Shown: in pieces, positions 11,815-22,914 of the stretch
Numbering within the stretch: position 1 is the first letter of the stretch
Layout of the letters: each line of letters opens with the position of its first letter
Assembly: GCF_921293095.1 (NCBI RefSeq)
Contig: NC_060246.1
Span: 15,270,001-15,334,000 of the forward strand
Length of the DNA: 64,000 nucleotides
DNA from: Ischnura elegans
Taxonomy: Eukaryota > Arthropoda > Insecta > Odonata > Coenagrionidae
Direction of reading: 5' to 3'
Made by a program: the position numbers and the translations under genes
The notes under the pieces: generated by a model
What the model saw: only the letters and a program-made list of their open reading frames with translations
The model's database searches: none
What the model was told of the DNA's origin: nothing

Positions 11815-13120
11815 TGAACAGGAGTCGACACTTACAATTAAATGGTAAAAAACCTGTTTTATTTAATAATACTTGAAGAATGTATTTTCTAGAGGGCACT
11901 CGGGTACACAATTCGCGTGCGGCATTGATGCGGCTTTACGGCTCAACGGTTCTGTTTTCCTGGGAACCGCCGCTTCACGTGCAATGAAAATACCGGCACG
12001 CCAGGGAGTATGTTTTGAATCCTCCCTCCCTCGATTTCGGTCTCTGTTTGCATAATAGTTCGCTGAGTTCGCGAATTTGGCAGATTAATTTCATAGTGAT
12101 CAAATTTGGTAGACTTCCTACTGATCTACCCTCTATTATCGAAAATTATACCACCAATACATATAGAAGGATCTTCATGGAGGTAAAAAAAGCTCCTCAA
12201 AAAATGTTGGCAATGAACCAGTAGAAAAAATCGCGTTGCTGAGTAGAAGAAGTTAAGCAGAAAAAAATTTCCGTGAATGAGCAGTTATAGTATAAAGCAC
12301 CTATAAACGCGGGTGGGAGAAAAGGGTCATTGAAGAAAAAAAATCTGAATCGACGATAAAAATTTTATGAATATGCTAAGGTACAAATTGGCCACATAAA
12401 AAAATTATGTCATAAAAACAACGTTTTGCATCAAAATACGCTCAACAAAATTGTTACAATTGTAAAAACTCCTGAAACGATCGAATAGGAAAATTAAGGA
12501 GGTCGAGAGCCAAAGCAAGGACCGAAGACATGGATGGACGTATTACTACGGAAAGTGAAAAGACTTGGCGCTTCACGAGTAAATTGAAATCCTATTGCGG
12601 GAGGGTGAATTCCCCCTCAATCGCTTGGCCCGGGAAAAGCGCTCGCAAAGCGCACGTAGCTCAATTGTCTGAGGCCATGTGGGATGAGGAAAGGAGAGGA
12701 AGGCCACTGCACAGAACCGTCTTCTCTTTCGTCTGCATCCTTCAGACCGTACCAGAGTGATATCACAATCTAATAACTCTCAAATTGATGGCATAGTGAT
12801 GTCATAAGAATAACATTTTATAATAAAATTTGATATCACCGCCATCGATTAAAAAACGATGCCATTTAAATATATAGCCTGGTAAACTATTCTTACAAAT
12901 GAAGAAACATATTGAAGAGCTAATTTCGCCCAGCAGACCACAGTGTACGAGGCACGAGTATCCCGTTGGCCCACAGGGTGGGGGAGGAGGAGGATATTTC
13001 TGTAGCACCTATGATCTGCTTCAAAGAATAACGAATGGTTTATTAATTCTTAAGATAAAACCGAACAATGACATCCTCAGTGAGAGGAGGAGTGCAGCCA
13101 CCGCAAAGAGGCCGCAATTC
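11815..13120. other. Non-coding; no gene recognised
   Basis: Several 60-76 codon frames are present without recognisable domains or splice context. No repeat ends were identified. Confidence 0.45.
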
Positions 13121-13132
13121 GCAACCGCAATA

Positions 13133-13411
13133 CAGTGGTGTAGCCAGGAATTTCGTTCGGGGGGGGGGGGGGGGTACAAAACCAGGGGGGGCGGGGAAAT
13201 TTTTGAAAACAGGGTACTAAGTAATGGGTTTTAAACTAATTTTAACTCTTTTCATAATTGAAAAAACTTCATTTGTTAAAGAAATATTTTTAATTCCTGA
13301 TTTTTCAATATTTTGTTTTCTTTTATGAAGGAAAATGAATGTGTTTTTATATTTCGGGGGGAGGGGGGGGGGAGGTCCGGACCCCCCGGAACCTACCTGG
13401 CTACGCCACTG
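13133..13411 (+). mobile_element. hAT MITE family A, copy 1
   Basis: The unit starts CAGTGGTGTAGCCAGGAATT, contains a long G run, and ends GGCTACGCCACTG. It is flanked by CCGCAATA (13125-13132) and TCGCAATA (13412-13419), an 8-bp duplication with one mismatch. The AT-rich centre matches the inverted copy at 16178-16424. This is a non-autonomous hAT element of the widespread CAGTGGCGTAGCCAGG type. Confidence 0.9.
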
Positions 13412-13784
13412 TCGCAATATATTGCCTTCAGTCCCGTCTTTAGTATTCCAAAGAAAGGACTTGGATAGTTCTGTGAATCTCAAATAAGGTTATGTCGCAG
13501 ACGATCAATGAAACGTTTCCAAAAGGATCAACTTGCACAACTGTTATCAATAGAAATCAAAGATATGATAGAACCGTAGTAATTATGTTGTTAGCGGTTA
13601 AACAATCGAAAAAACAGATGCTACTCCTCTTTTAGCCTTGGTTCCATATGGTGATAATTTAAATGAGCGCTGCTACCCCAAATTTTGTAGAAACACACGA
13701 TTTCAGATGTCCAACTCAATAACTGTGCCCCTACCTATATATGTGAAGTTACACCACATATATAAAAATAGTTGCTTTACGCAG

Positions 13785-14200
13785 GCCCGGAACTAGAGCG
13801 GGGCAGAGGGGGCACATGCCCCGGGGGGAAATTTCAGGGGGGGCGGCAAAATTTGAAAAGTGTAATTCAACATTTTGCGTCATTGTAATTCAGTTTCAAT
13901 ACAAAAAGATTATTGGTAATAGCCGTGTATAAGTGTATTTTAGTGTATTAATATCAGTTTTTCAATCTAAGTGCAATGTCTGTATATATATTAAAATGTA
14001 TAAATGTATTGATAAAAGTGTTGTTAAAAATGTTTCTCATAAATAAAGCATCTTAATAGCAAACATTTAATTTCAACTACCGCATCACAATAAATAGCTT
14101 ACGGAGGTATTATATTTTAGTGGTGGGGAGGAGTAGGGAGGGGGACCAGGGTATGGGGGCGGCAAACTAATCTTTGCCCCCTGCAAAACTCCTACTTTAC
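13785..14200. repeat. Degraded G/C-run-bounded repeat
   Basis: It begins near GGCCCGGAACTAGAG with a G-rich block and ends near GGGGCGGCAAACTAATC...GCCCCCTGC. GGGGGCGGCAAA occurs near both ends in direct orientation. It probably is an eroded MITE of a further family. The boundaries are approximate. Confidence 0.4.
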
Positions 14201-14630
14201 GGCTATGGCTGTAAGAAACTCAAGTGGGGAAATAAAAATCGGATATTGTTCAGGTAGCTTTAAACTGAAGTCGATAGCTGGAGGTGATTTCAACGCCACC
14301 TCAATGGAAATATAAGCACTGAACCACCCCGTCGGCAATAGCGGAATGGTTTTCTGTTTCGAGAAGACTGGAATTAGGGTAATATTCGGAAAATAGATAA
14401 TTCTGATTCTTGAGCGCTTCAGAATCACATAAAACAGTTGAAATATCTATGGAAAAAAGAGACATAAAAATCACTTCATACTGCTATCCATCTACAAACA
14501 CGAAAAAAAAACAAAATTGGCCAATCAGTCGCAATAAATGCAGCAGGCAGCTTTGCCATATCTTTGACTCATTCGACCACTTACTGCCATCGCGTCCTAT
14601 AGCTTAGAATGTGCATCATGTTTAATCCAA

Positions 14631-14906
14631 CAGCGAGGGGGGGGTTTTGGGGGATAAAACCCCCCCAGAGCTCAGAGAAATTTTTAAGTCTAATCCGTTT
14701 TACTTATTTGGATCAGTATTACTTATGGAATAGTGTTAGTATTTATCAAATATACCTCAGAAAGCCGTGAAACTCGCCATTTTGAACCATTATTCATAAA
14801 AAAATTTCTGGAGGAGGGCCCCCGCAATTCCTGCTTACCCTGGTAGGTATGCAATACCCCCACACCCGCAAGTATTAGTTAGCCTTAATTCCTAGCTGCG
14901 CCCCTG
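14631..14906 (+). mobile_element. hAT MITE family B, copy 1 (left end truncated)
   Basis: It matches the family seen at 16158-16690: CAGCGAGGGGG, GGGGGATAAAACCCCCC, AGAGCTCAGAGAAATTTTTAA, CTCGCCATTTTGAACCATTA and the end TTCCTAGCTGCGCCCCTG. The leftmost TIR bases are missing, and no target duplication is visible. Confidence 0.75.
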
Positions 14907-15024
14907 TCATAGGTAACACATAGTTTTCAAATATAATATACCTAGTTATAACACACACACAACTGAAATTGTAGAAGTTACTGTAAACAACGCAAACGTA
15001 TTTGAACTACGTAACCAATACCTG

Positions 15025-15645
15025 AATAGGGTGGTTTCCTATTATTTTTTATAACGTAAATTGAAATATTATTACTCCTAAAGTACGCATTTCACGCTTT
15101 TAGATTTTTAAATGATGATATCTATTTTTCGCGATTAAATTAAAAGTGAAAATTTTCAAGCGCGCAAAAACGCTTTCGCCGCTGTCGCCGAGTGAGGTGA
15201 CCTTGGGGCGAGGATATGTACGCTGCTGCGATGCAGGTTACTAGCTGGTAGCAGAGTACCCTCCTAGCAGGTAGCGCCTGGCTTAAATAAGGATTATTAA
15301 TACCTTATCAAACGAAGAAAACTTTCCGACCTTAGCCAGTTTTAATAGGTGATTATTAAGACATGTTTCCCTGAGCTCTGTGCCTCATACATGCATTGGT
15401 AATCTCAGACGATGTAAAACTCCTATCTACTCGTATAGAAACTAGGTCCCTGTGACGTCACGTGGAGTGGCATCGCATGGGCGCCAACCTGGCCTTTTTC
15501 AAATGCAGTTAAAATTGACCATTGCCATTCGTCTAAACTGGGATTCCCAAAACCAAATAATTTTTATATTATGAAAACAGTAATGGTGGGTAACGAATCG
15601 CACTCAATGCCTTTCGTCTTCTTTGATGAAGGAAACTACCCTATT
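15025..15645 (-). mobile_element. MITE family X, copy b (inverted)
   Basis: This is the best-preserved copy. It starts AATAGGGTGGTTTCC and ends GGAAACTACCCTATT, giving a 15-bp inverted repeat with one mismatch over 621 bases. It contains the same internal blocks as copies a and c, including the CACGTGACGTCAC core. It ends about 320 bases upstream of the TATA box of the His-rich peptide gene. Confidence 0.85.
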
Positions 15646-15962
15646 GAAAATTGGTTTCTCGCGGTTGCGTTGGAGTGGCGGAGTAGGCCCCGCCATTACG
15701 ACGCCATTAGACTCAAAAAATTCCAATTCAGTTCTCCCACTTTGCTTGGCCCACTGTGCGCCTGGGAATCCCCACTGGAGGACAGTGAACAACGGAATGA
15801 CGACGTCTTTGTTTGAAATGCGTCACCGCGGTCCACGGATGTAGTGCCTGCTCCCCATATGTGCGTATCCGACGAGAGGGATGCCGTGGCCAAACAAAAG
15901 AGGCACGATTCGCCACTCACCGCGTGGTGGGCAAACACTCCTCCTCCCTACCCCAAACACGC

Positions 15963-15969
15963 TATATAA
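15963..15969 (+). promoter_or_regulatory. TATA box of the His-rich peptide gene
   Basis: TATATAA lies 80 bases before the ATG at 16043. Transcription would be expected to start about 25-30 bases downstream, near 15990-16000, giving a short 5' leader. Confidence 0.75.
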
Positions 15970-16042
15970 CCAGCGGCCTCCTGAACGCACGGGACACATC
16001 CTGCACTGCTTCCCGACAGCCCTTCGCTCTGCACAGCTCAAC

Positions 16043-16063
16043 ATGGCGTCGCCCAGAGTCTCG
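16043..16063 (+). CDS. Exon 1 of His-rich peptide gene
   Basis: ATG at 16043, seven codons, and donor TCG|GTGAGTACC. The ATG is the first after the predicted transcription start. The exon is too short to be found as an open reading frame by length. Confidence 0.8.
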
Positions 16064-19000
16064 GTGAGTACCTACCTGCTACACATCCTCTCAGTCAGAC
16101 CCAAAACTGGCCAAACTACACGGTCTCACATCATTCCCGATTTTCAGTAGCCGGGTGCAGTGGCGCAGCGAGGGGGGCAGTGGCGTAGCCAGGGGGGGGC
16201 CCGGACCCCCCGAAATATAAAAATACTATTATTTTTCCTTCATAAAAGAAAATAAAATATTGAAAAATTATAAATTTACTTAATATTTGTTTGAAAAATT
16301 AAGTTTTTTCGATTATGAAAAGTGTTAAAATTAGTATAAAACCCTCTACTTGGTACCCTGTTTTTCAAAAATTTCACCTCCTGGTTTTGGACCCCCCCGA
16401 ACGAAATTCCTGGCTACGCCACTGGAGGATTTTTGGGGGATAAAACCCCCCCAGAGCTCAGAGAAATTTTTAAATTTAATCCATATTACTTAAAGAAGAG
16501 TGTTACGATTAAGCAAATATCCCTCAGAAAGCCGTAAAACTCGCCATTTTGAACCATTATTCTCAAAATTTTTCTGAACGAGGGCCCCAACAACTCCTGC
16601 TTACCCTGGCGGGTATGCAACATCCCCACACCCGTAAGTATTAGTTCCGCCTAAAACCTCCCCTAGTCTTAATTCTTAGCTGCGCCCCTGGCCGGGTGAG
16701 CACGAGCGTGGTCATATTTCGAAGTGGAAACGCCAGGCAGCACCACCCCCCAGCCGGCAACCAGTCAGAACCTCGCTTCCGAGGGAGGTTTGCAGGGTTG
16801 CCTATACACACTGATATTTTCTGACAATTCGCACGCATCTGAAAATCGTACATTTCATTAACCTTCCGTCGGGCGCAATGAATCTGACAGGCTCAATGCG
16901 AGCGTTTTTTCATTTAATCGTGCCAATAGACGGCATAGTTCCTTTATACTCATAGCAGCCGTTTGTTTTGGCACATTCAATGCAGCCTTTCGCTTTTTGC
17001 ATTTATGCCAACAGATCAGTGGCGTATTATTTAGTATGATTAAGCAAAATAATGGTGAAAGAAAGCAAAATTTATTAGCTAAAGAAGTCAGCAAAATAAA
17101 AAACTGATCATATAGAATTCACATGCTAAAGTACTTTACATATAATAATACTTATTATCCCAAAGAGCATGTTAAATCGCAACTTGCTGGATGATCGATT
17201 CGGGGCAGGATGACGGCGTGTAAAGGGATCTATGCATAGCACGAAAGACATCATTAATGTGATAGACTAAACTAATAATGGTGATTTAAAGTTTAGAGGT
17301 GAACCACTGAGCCGTGCTAAAAGTTAATAATTTTTTTCACATCTGTGCTTGTTAGGTACATTGCTCCTGAACCCAGCAATTCCAATATTGCAGCTGACAA
17401 AATGTTAAGTCAGCAATATAGATTCCATTTGCATAATACCGAAAGTTAAACTCATTGTTGGCTATTGGCAGACATTTATAAAATGCAATCATATCGCAAA
17501 ATTGAGAGTCGGAGAATAGGTGTCCCTGGGCTGGCGATCACCTCAGTAGAGGTAGGTGGGTAGTGGCCCCAAGGGAAAAATGTCAGGGGGAGGGGGTGAA
17601 GCCCCTTAATCTCCCCCTGCATACATGACTTCCCATCATTGTTAGAATTAAAACCTGGGTTTGCTGACACACATTCTGCAGTAATCAGAGGTGATTGTTG
17701 TTTGGGGGGAAGCGGTTCACAACCTTCCGTGGTGCCTTAATATTACCTCTCAGCAACAACACATCAGCTTAGACAAGAGGCTTTTAACATTCTCCAATTA
17801 TCTTTATACATTGTTTATTGAGCTGGTAAAACAAAAACTTGTATTGGGTTGCCACCGTAACGATTGCCATCTTTTCAATCGTTACAGCAGCTATGAGGGA
17901 GCCGCGTCCTCACCATACCCCCTTGCTATGAATTAACAATTGGAAGTCTTAAGCACTAGAGGGCTAGTGTGGTGGAATCGTGCTATTGTCAGTGGGGAGA
18001 GGAGGTGATAGCTGAAAGCACCTCAGGGGAAGCATGAAAATCACGCCTAGCTAAATCTGGGGGCGGGAGTTTAACTGTAAAAAATTTTTAACCACAAAAA
18101 TTAAGTAATTTTTGCTTTAGAAACTTCCTATTAGAATTTTACAAAATCAACCCATACAAATTGAACCTAAAAAAAATACATTTTGAAAATATTTGATCGC
18201 AACCTTTTTGAAATTTTTCTTTCAGCAATGAAAGCAGATCAGCGAAATTTTAGATGAATGAATAGATATTCAGTCATGTCACAAGTGCTATTATTATTTG
18301 CACAAAGCGAGTAAAAATACTGAAATCATGGACGTTAGCCCTAATTAGAATTGTTGGATAATAATTAGGAAAATCCTAAAGATAACAAAAAAATTACCTA
18401 AGTTTAATAAATATGATTCCAATTGCCATATTTCTTACATGCTGGTTAGATTTCAAGGCTGGAATGTAAGTTGAGTAGGGGAAAGGAACTAGATCCATTA
18501 CTCTGAATGTGTGGAAATCTTTTGCGTGAGGCTTTGTCATGGGTGAGCTCTACCATAACCAATCTTCTGGTAGAATCATTGAGATATTTCACGATGAACC
18601 AACAAGAAAAACTTTGTATTCTTCCACAGGATGATTTATTTCACAATCATAGTTTCGTCAAACAGTTGACATAACCAAGTGAGCTGTTTACAGAACAAAT
18701 TAACTCTACCAGACCAACCCTCGTGGCAGGGGGTGCCTCCTGCACAGGGTGTCTCTTCTGCACTGGCTGGCAGCTTAAATTGTGAACTCCCGTAGCCCAA
18801 GGATTAAATAGCAGAACCAAGGAGGGAGGGAAAGGGGGGTTTGCAGGGGAAAGGAGAGGTCAAAAGGCTGAGAGGGGGATGTGGATTATGGGATGGAAGA
18901 GGAGACTCAAAAGCAGAGAAACATGAAGCACAGCAAAGGATTGGGGAGAACTTAACATGTACACAATGGGACCATATTGTATTGCTAAGAATATGTCCAC

Positions 19001-19558
19001 ACAACATGTCCAGGAGAGGTGATAGAGCAAGGAATACGTAGGCTGTCATCAACAAGATGAGAAATTTTTATTTCATATCGCATTCATGCGTCCAATCTGT
19101 ATCCTTTGATTTTGAGGTGGAAAATAGTTGTCACAAAATCACTGGTATGGTCTTTTTCCCACAAATGTTTTCTTTTTGGTTCAACATAAATTATAGATTC
19201 CACAAAGTTATACCAGATACCATGTTACTTATCATTGAGATAATGATCAAATACATAAACATTATGGTACAGAAAATATTTCAGAAAAAATGACACATAT
19301 AAATAGCATCAGGGGTTAATCCTCCATTATTCTTCCTGGCTATTGTTCTAGATCATCATTGCTGCTCTTCTATTAGCCATGGTCTTCACTCTCACTGCCA
19401 CAACTGACCTCGAGACTGCAGAGCAATACTATGGCCACCACCATCATCACGGAGGGCCAGGGTACCACCATCACCACCATGGGGGCGGAGGCTACCATCA
19501 CCATGGAGGGGGCCATTACCATGGGCACCACCACCACCACCATGGCTATTATGGATGA
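16043..19558 (+). CDS. Secreted histidine/glycine-rich peptide, 75 aa (2 exons)
   Basis: Exon 1 (16043-16063) gives MASPRVS and exon 2 (19352-19555, stop TGA 19556-19558) gives the rest. Both junctions are phase 0. The joined product has a signal peptide: the hydrophobic stretch IIIAALLLAMVFTL is completed only by splicing. A short acidic segment (DLETAEQ) follows, then a mature part made of His runs separated by Gly/Tyr. I count 21 His in 75 residues, in runs of 5, 5, 3 and 6 plus HYH. This composition suggests metal binding, as in His-rich antimicrobial, cuticular or metal-handling peptides. I do not recognise a named family. The gene has a TATA box, a clean donor (TCG|GTGAGT), a pyrimidine-rich acceptor and an AATAAA. 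Function is inferred from composition only; the gene structure is well supported. Confidence 0.82.
16158..16690 (+). mobile_element. hAT MITE family B, copy 2, with perfect 8-bp target duplication
   Basis: It begins CAGTGGCGCAGCGAGG and ends TTAGCTGCGCCCCTG. GCCGGGTG flanks both sides exactly (16150-16157 and 16691-16698). It lies in the intron of the His-rich peptide gene. It is interrupted by a family A MITE at 16178-16424, so family B inserted first. Confidence 0.92.
16178..16424 (-). mobile_element. hAT MITE family A, copy 2, nested inside family B
   Basis: It starts CAGTGGCGTAGCCAGG and ends TTCCTGGCTACGCCACTG, inverted relative to copy 1 at 13133. The centre (TCCTTCATAAAAGAAAA and reverse-complement text) matches copy 1. 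Flanking octamers GAGGGGGG and GAGGATTT agree only in part, and the host MITE is G-rich here. Confidence 0.88.
16700..19351 (+). other. Rest of the intron of the His-rich peptide gene
   Basis: The intron (16064-19351, 3,288 bases) beyond the nested MITEs holds no recognisable gene. The 3' end is TTATTCTTCCTGGCTATTGTTCTAG, a good pyrimidine tract and acceptor (written here as a description of 19327-19351). Short frames on both strands lack domains. Confidence 0.6.
19352..19558 (+). CDS. Exon 2 of His-rich peptide gene
   Basis: It begins ATC ATC ATT after the TCTAG acceptor. It encodes most of the signal peptide and the His/Gly/Tyr-rich mature part, and ends GGC TAT TAT GGA TGA. A longer open frame across the same bases (19431-19721) is an artefact of the CAC/CAT repeats read in another frame. 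Confidence 0.82.
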   Translation: MIIAALLLAMVFTLTATTDLETAEQYYGHHHHHGGPGYHHHHHGGGGYHHHGGGHYHGHHHHHHGYYG

Positions 19559-19775
19559 TAAGGACCAGCCCCAGGAAGATCTCAAGCAGGGGAGACCTAG
19601 TCTTTGCTCAAGAGGACGGTCCTCCGCCAATTTATCTCCAGGACACTCTGAACCAAGTCTACAAATGTTCAAGTCTCTCCTACTTCCCAATCCGTTTCCA
19701 ATCACCCTTGAGACCAGTTAAATCATGAATAGAAGCTAAGACTAACCACCTATGCCTCCCTCTCTAACTACACTC

Positions 19776-19781
19776 AATAAA
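19776..19781 (+). terminator. Polyadenylation signal of His-rich peptide gene
   Basis: AATAAA about 220 bases after the stop codon, followed within 20-35 bases by a GT/T-rich tract (19798-19820), the usual downstream element. Confidence 0.75.
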
Positions 19782-20542
19782 ATAATATCACACACATTGT
19801 TTGCTCTTGTTTTTTTTCCCTCAATAGACCTCTGGACAAAATTTTAATTTGCCTTCAAATATGTTCTAAAAAATCAATAAGGATAAATATATATGTAAAA
19901 CGTTTATTATATGTAATAATTTTCCATGGAATGTTTTTTAATCGCAAGAAAAGGAAGCTTTTCTCATCAGCAGACACTCCCACCTCAATACGTATTTCCA
20001 TTGGCTGACGGAAATATGACGTCAGCTCATGCAACCATGCGGCGGTCCCATGAAATTCATGGGGGTTCGGCGGATTTGCAAGGAGATCTTCATCACGGAT
20101 CGGCACTTCGTTAGCGTTTCACTTTGAGAAGTGAACATAATATCGCCGTGACGTGCTTTTCCGAAGAGTGAAAAAGTTACTAGGGATATTATTTTGCTTC
20201 CGTGGGCATCATGGATCCTGCGTTTCGATAAGGGAGACGCGAGAAACTTGCCTAAATTTTCAACTGCCTCAATGTTTACATTCATAGGTATAAATAGTAA
20301 CTACTGAATTAATAGTAACTACATAAATTCTGAGACCCGGGGAGTGAAGATGGCTAGTTGAGTATATCACCACGAGTGGAAATTGATTTTCTTAGGGTAT
20401 TAGTTGATGCTAACATTTCTAAATCCTTTTATTCACATAGAGTCAGACGAGAAGAATACGGCGATGATGCTATAAAGTTTTGTGGTTAAGAGTGATAAAA
20501 ATGAATGCATCGTCCGTGATCGTATTCGTAGGTTCGGCGTAG

Positions 20543-20633
20543 AAAAACTATGTTTTTGAAGCCCGTCTTTTGGAGGAGAGCGGCGAAAGCGAAGTTGTGA
20601 CTCTTTCGTGTAAGGATTGCATAGCCAGTTTGG
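20543..20633 (+). pseudogene. SWIM-domain exon fragment, paralogue of the YqaJ/SWIM gene at 48 kb
   Basis: The frame KNYVFEARLLEESGESE, then LSCKDCIASLG ends at a donor (TTGG|GTACGTAAG). It parallels the 48-kb exon (AKNYNATVVFDEAS, then SIVCHDCTASSG) residue by residue and is cut by an intron at the same phase-1 position. The CxxC...ASxG part is the first half of a SWIM zinc-binding motif. A TAG codon (20540-20542) directly precedes KNY, so the frame is broken. I found no matching second exon downstream before 22.6 kb. A TGACGTCA at 20014 upstream resembles the promoter-like element of the 48-kb copy. Confidence 0.6.
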
Positions 20634-20639
20634 GTACGT

Positions 20640-22640
20640 AAGACTTTACTCTAAGTGGTATTCTATCTTTTTTATTTGGCATTTTAAGGAAAACTAAATT
20701 TCCCGTTATTTATTTGTGTAGAACCACCTGATGAAATTTTTAAGCGGTGAAATCTCCGATTTAATAGACCTAACAATTAGTATTTCCTGAAGTGTGGAAA
20801 ATATAATATGGAACTTCTTCGAAGTAGCCCACTTGCTCAAAATTTCACTTTTAAGTAACTTAATGGGATAAAAAATTCCCCTTTTTCTGTTGCTGTTCCT
20901 TACATTCTTTACCTACAGCAAAAATATAGGAGATAAAACTATCCGCTTATTATCATTACATTTGTTACCTATTCCCGTTATTTTAATGTAGTTATTCATT
21001 TGGTTTTGTAAGCATATATTCGAGTTACTCTAACATTGTCCAGTCTTTCCCTAGTTTCAAGAAAGAATTACTTCAGTTAATTATATTAGAGTTTTCGTAG
21101 TAAGTACCAATAAATCAAGAGACTGAAATTCGTCGGCACTTTTTCATCCGAACAGTTCGTCGTTCACCGTCTTGGGGAACCGTGTGAAAATACTTATTTG
21201 AGGCATTTCCACTAGTATTACTGCACATAGGCACAATGCACAATAGCTGCGCTTCGACAAATCGACGAAATACGTACGACAACAGAAACGGCGTAATATC
21301 CACAAAATCACTAATTCTTTACCTCCTCTACAGTAATGCGCACGGACGCGAACAACACTATTGCATGAGCCGACGTCATTCAAGATGGCAGTGGTGCGAA
21401 TTACGTTCTTCTTGCATGGCAAGTAACAGCTATTTAAAATGCTCGAAATAAAAAAATGCAAGATTATACGGCCAAAGTGTTACGCCACTTAGATTAATAT
21501 TTACACGTACTTTTCAGAAAGGTCTTTACCTTGATAGGTGTCCAGAGGTCTATTCCATGAGTAAACACATTCTCTTCCCACAAAATATCCGTTATTTTCT
21601 CACAATTTCAAGGAAAGACGCATCCTTGACTGTGAAGCTCAAAAGTACTCTGAGAGACAGAAAATACCCAAAAATTATTGCATCTAAACTGTTATCCCAC
21701 AAATGGGACCTATAAATCCATTTTATGTTTTGGGGAAAGCAGGGCAAAATGACAATTTGCAACAATTTTCTGTTGAGTTGAGAGCTTTTTTGGAGGCATT
21801 GGGCTGCAGACAGACCCCTGGATGGCACAAACCCCAATGTTCACATGTAACCACATGCTTACGCTCAATGCAATACGTCAGTGGTTAGAGACTAGTCTTT
21901 TGAACACCTACAAATCTCAAAGAAGGACCCAGTGAGGACAAGTTAGTTCAAAGATAATGTGTTCATGAAAGTGAGAAAAAATGTGTGTGCTAATTACTAA
22001 TGCATCCATGCATTTCTTTTTAATTGATCACCTCTTGCCCACTCAAATTATATTGAAACTAAATCACTTTCCTATAATAGTATCAAATGTAGATATTCAA
22101 GGCAGCACATTTGTACTAGTGATACCCGAATGAAGTATAAGAAATGATGCTGGGATGATACAAAAACATAAGTGTAACACAACTATCAATAAATGTAATT
22201 TTAATATTCATCAACAGAAGAAAGCTACTACTCCCAATACATCATAAGTGTCTAAAAATCAAAGATCAAAATGAATCATACGTGATCAAGGAAATGGACA
22301 CTTTCAAATTTGAAAACAATGGTACTTGAGAACTCCACTCGAATGGCTCATGAAAATTGTGCAGAAGTAACTATCATAAAAACAATGGTAATTAAAACTA
22401 AAAGTGCTGCACTCATGAGCCCAATCCAATAAAAGCAGATGAGGAAAGCATCCCATGTCCAAGTACAAAAAAATATGGCACAACTGCAATGCAATTGGAA
22501 ATAACCCTTTCAAGACTTGGAACAAAACTCAGCAGTAAGCAATGCTCCTTCTTTGTACTTTCATTCTTAGTTTCCTTTCATTTTTAACCATGGTGGACAA
22601 CTGCTGCTGATGAATCTGAAAACAGTGTGCGTTCTGGTCA
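20640..22640. other. Non-coding interval; no gene recognised
   Basis: No domains or repeat ends were identified. ATTAAA on the minus strand at 22205-22200 is a candidate poly(A) signal for the dynein gene, about 450 bases after its stop. Confidence 0.45.
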
Positions 22641-22652
22641 CGGCTCAATTAT

Positions 22653-22914
22653 TCAATTGTCTATCTCGCAAATGAGGGCTGCTCTCCGTTTGATCCAATA
22701 CTCAGGAGACTCCTTGCATCTCATGTTCAGGGACACAATGTAATTACTCCAGTTTATTGAAAAGCCCGTTAATTTACCTCGGTCTGAACTAATGTATAGG
22801 GGGCAGGAGTAATATTCAGAGAGAGTGGCATCTTCACCGAGGAGAACAGGCACGATAGTCAACTCAGGCATTTCATAATGGGGAAACCCTGGTTTTGCCT
22901 CAGCAATACAATTC
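22653..22914 (-). CDS. Dynein terminal exon
   Basis: Acceptor CTGGTTGCAG|GAATTG; stop TGA at 22655-22653. Encodes LTIVPVLLGEDATLSEYYSC, PLYISSDRGKLTGFSINWSN and CKESPEYWIKRRAALICEID, the CPVYKTxxRxGxL...HWIxRGVALLCQL end of dyneins. Confidence 0.94.

Noticed and set aside
19373-19705. 110-codon minus-strand frame over the same region
   Set aside because: Antisense shadow of the His-rich repeat (VVVVPMVMAPSMVM comes from GTGGTG).
19431-19721. 96-codon plus-strand frame rich in Thr/Met/Ile (MATTIITEGQGTT...)
   Set aside because: It is the CAC/CAT/GGN repeat of the His-rich exon read in another frame. It lacks the splice-compatible signal peptide seen in the real frame.
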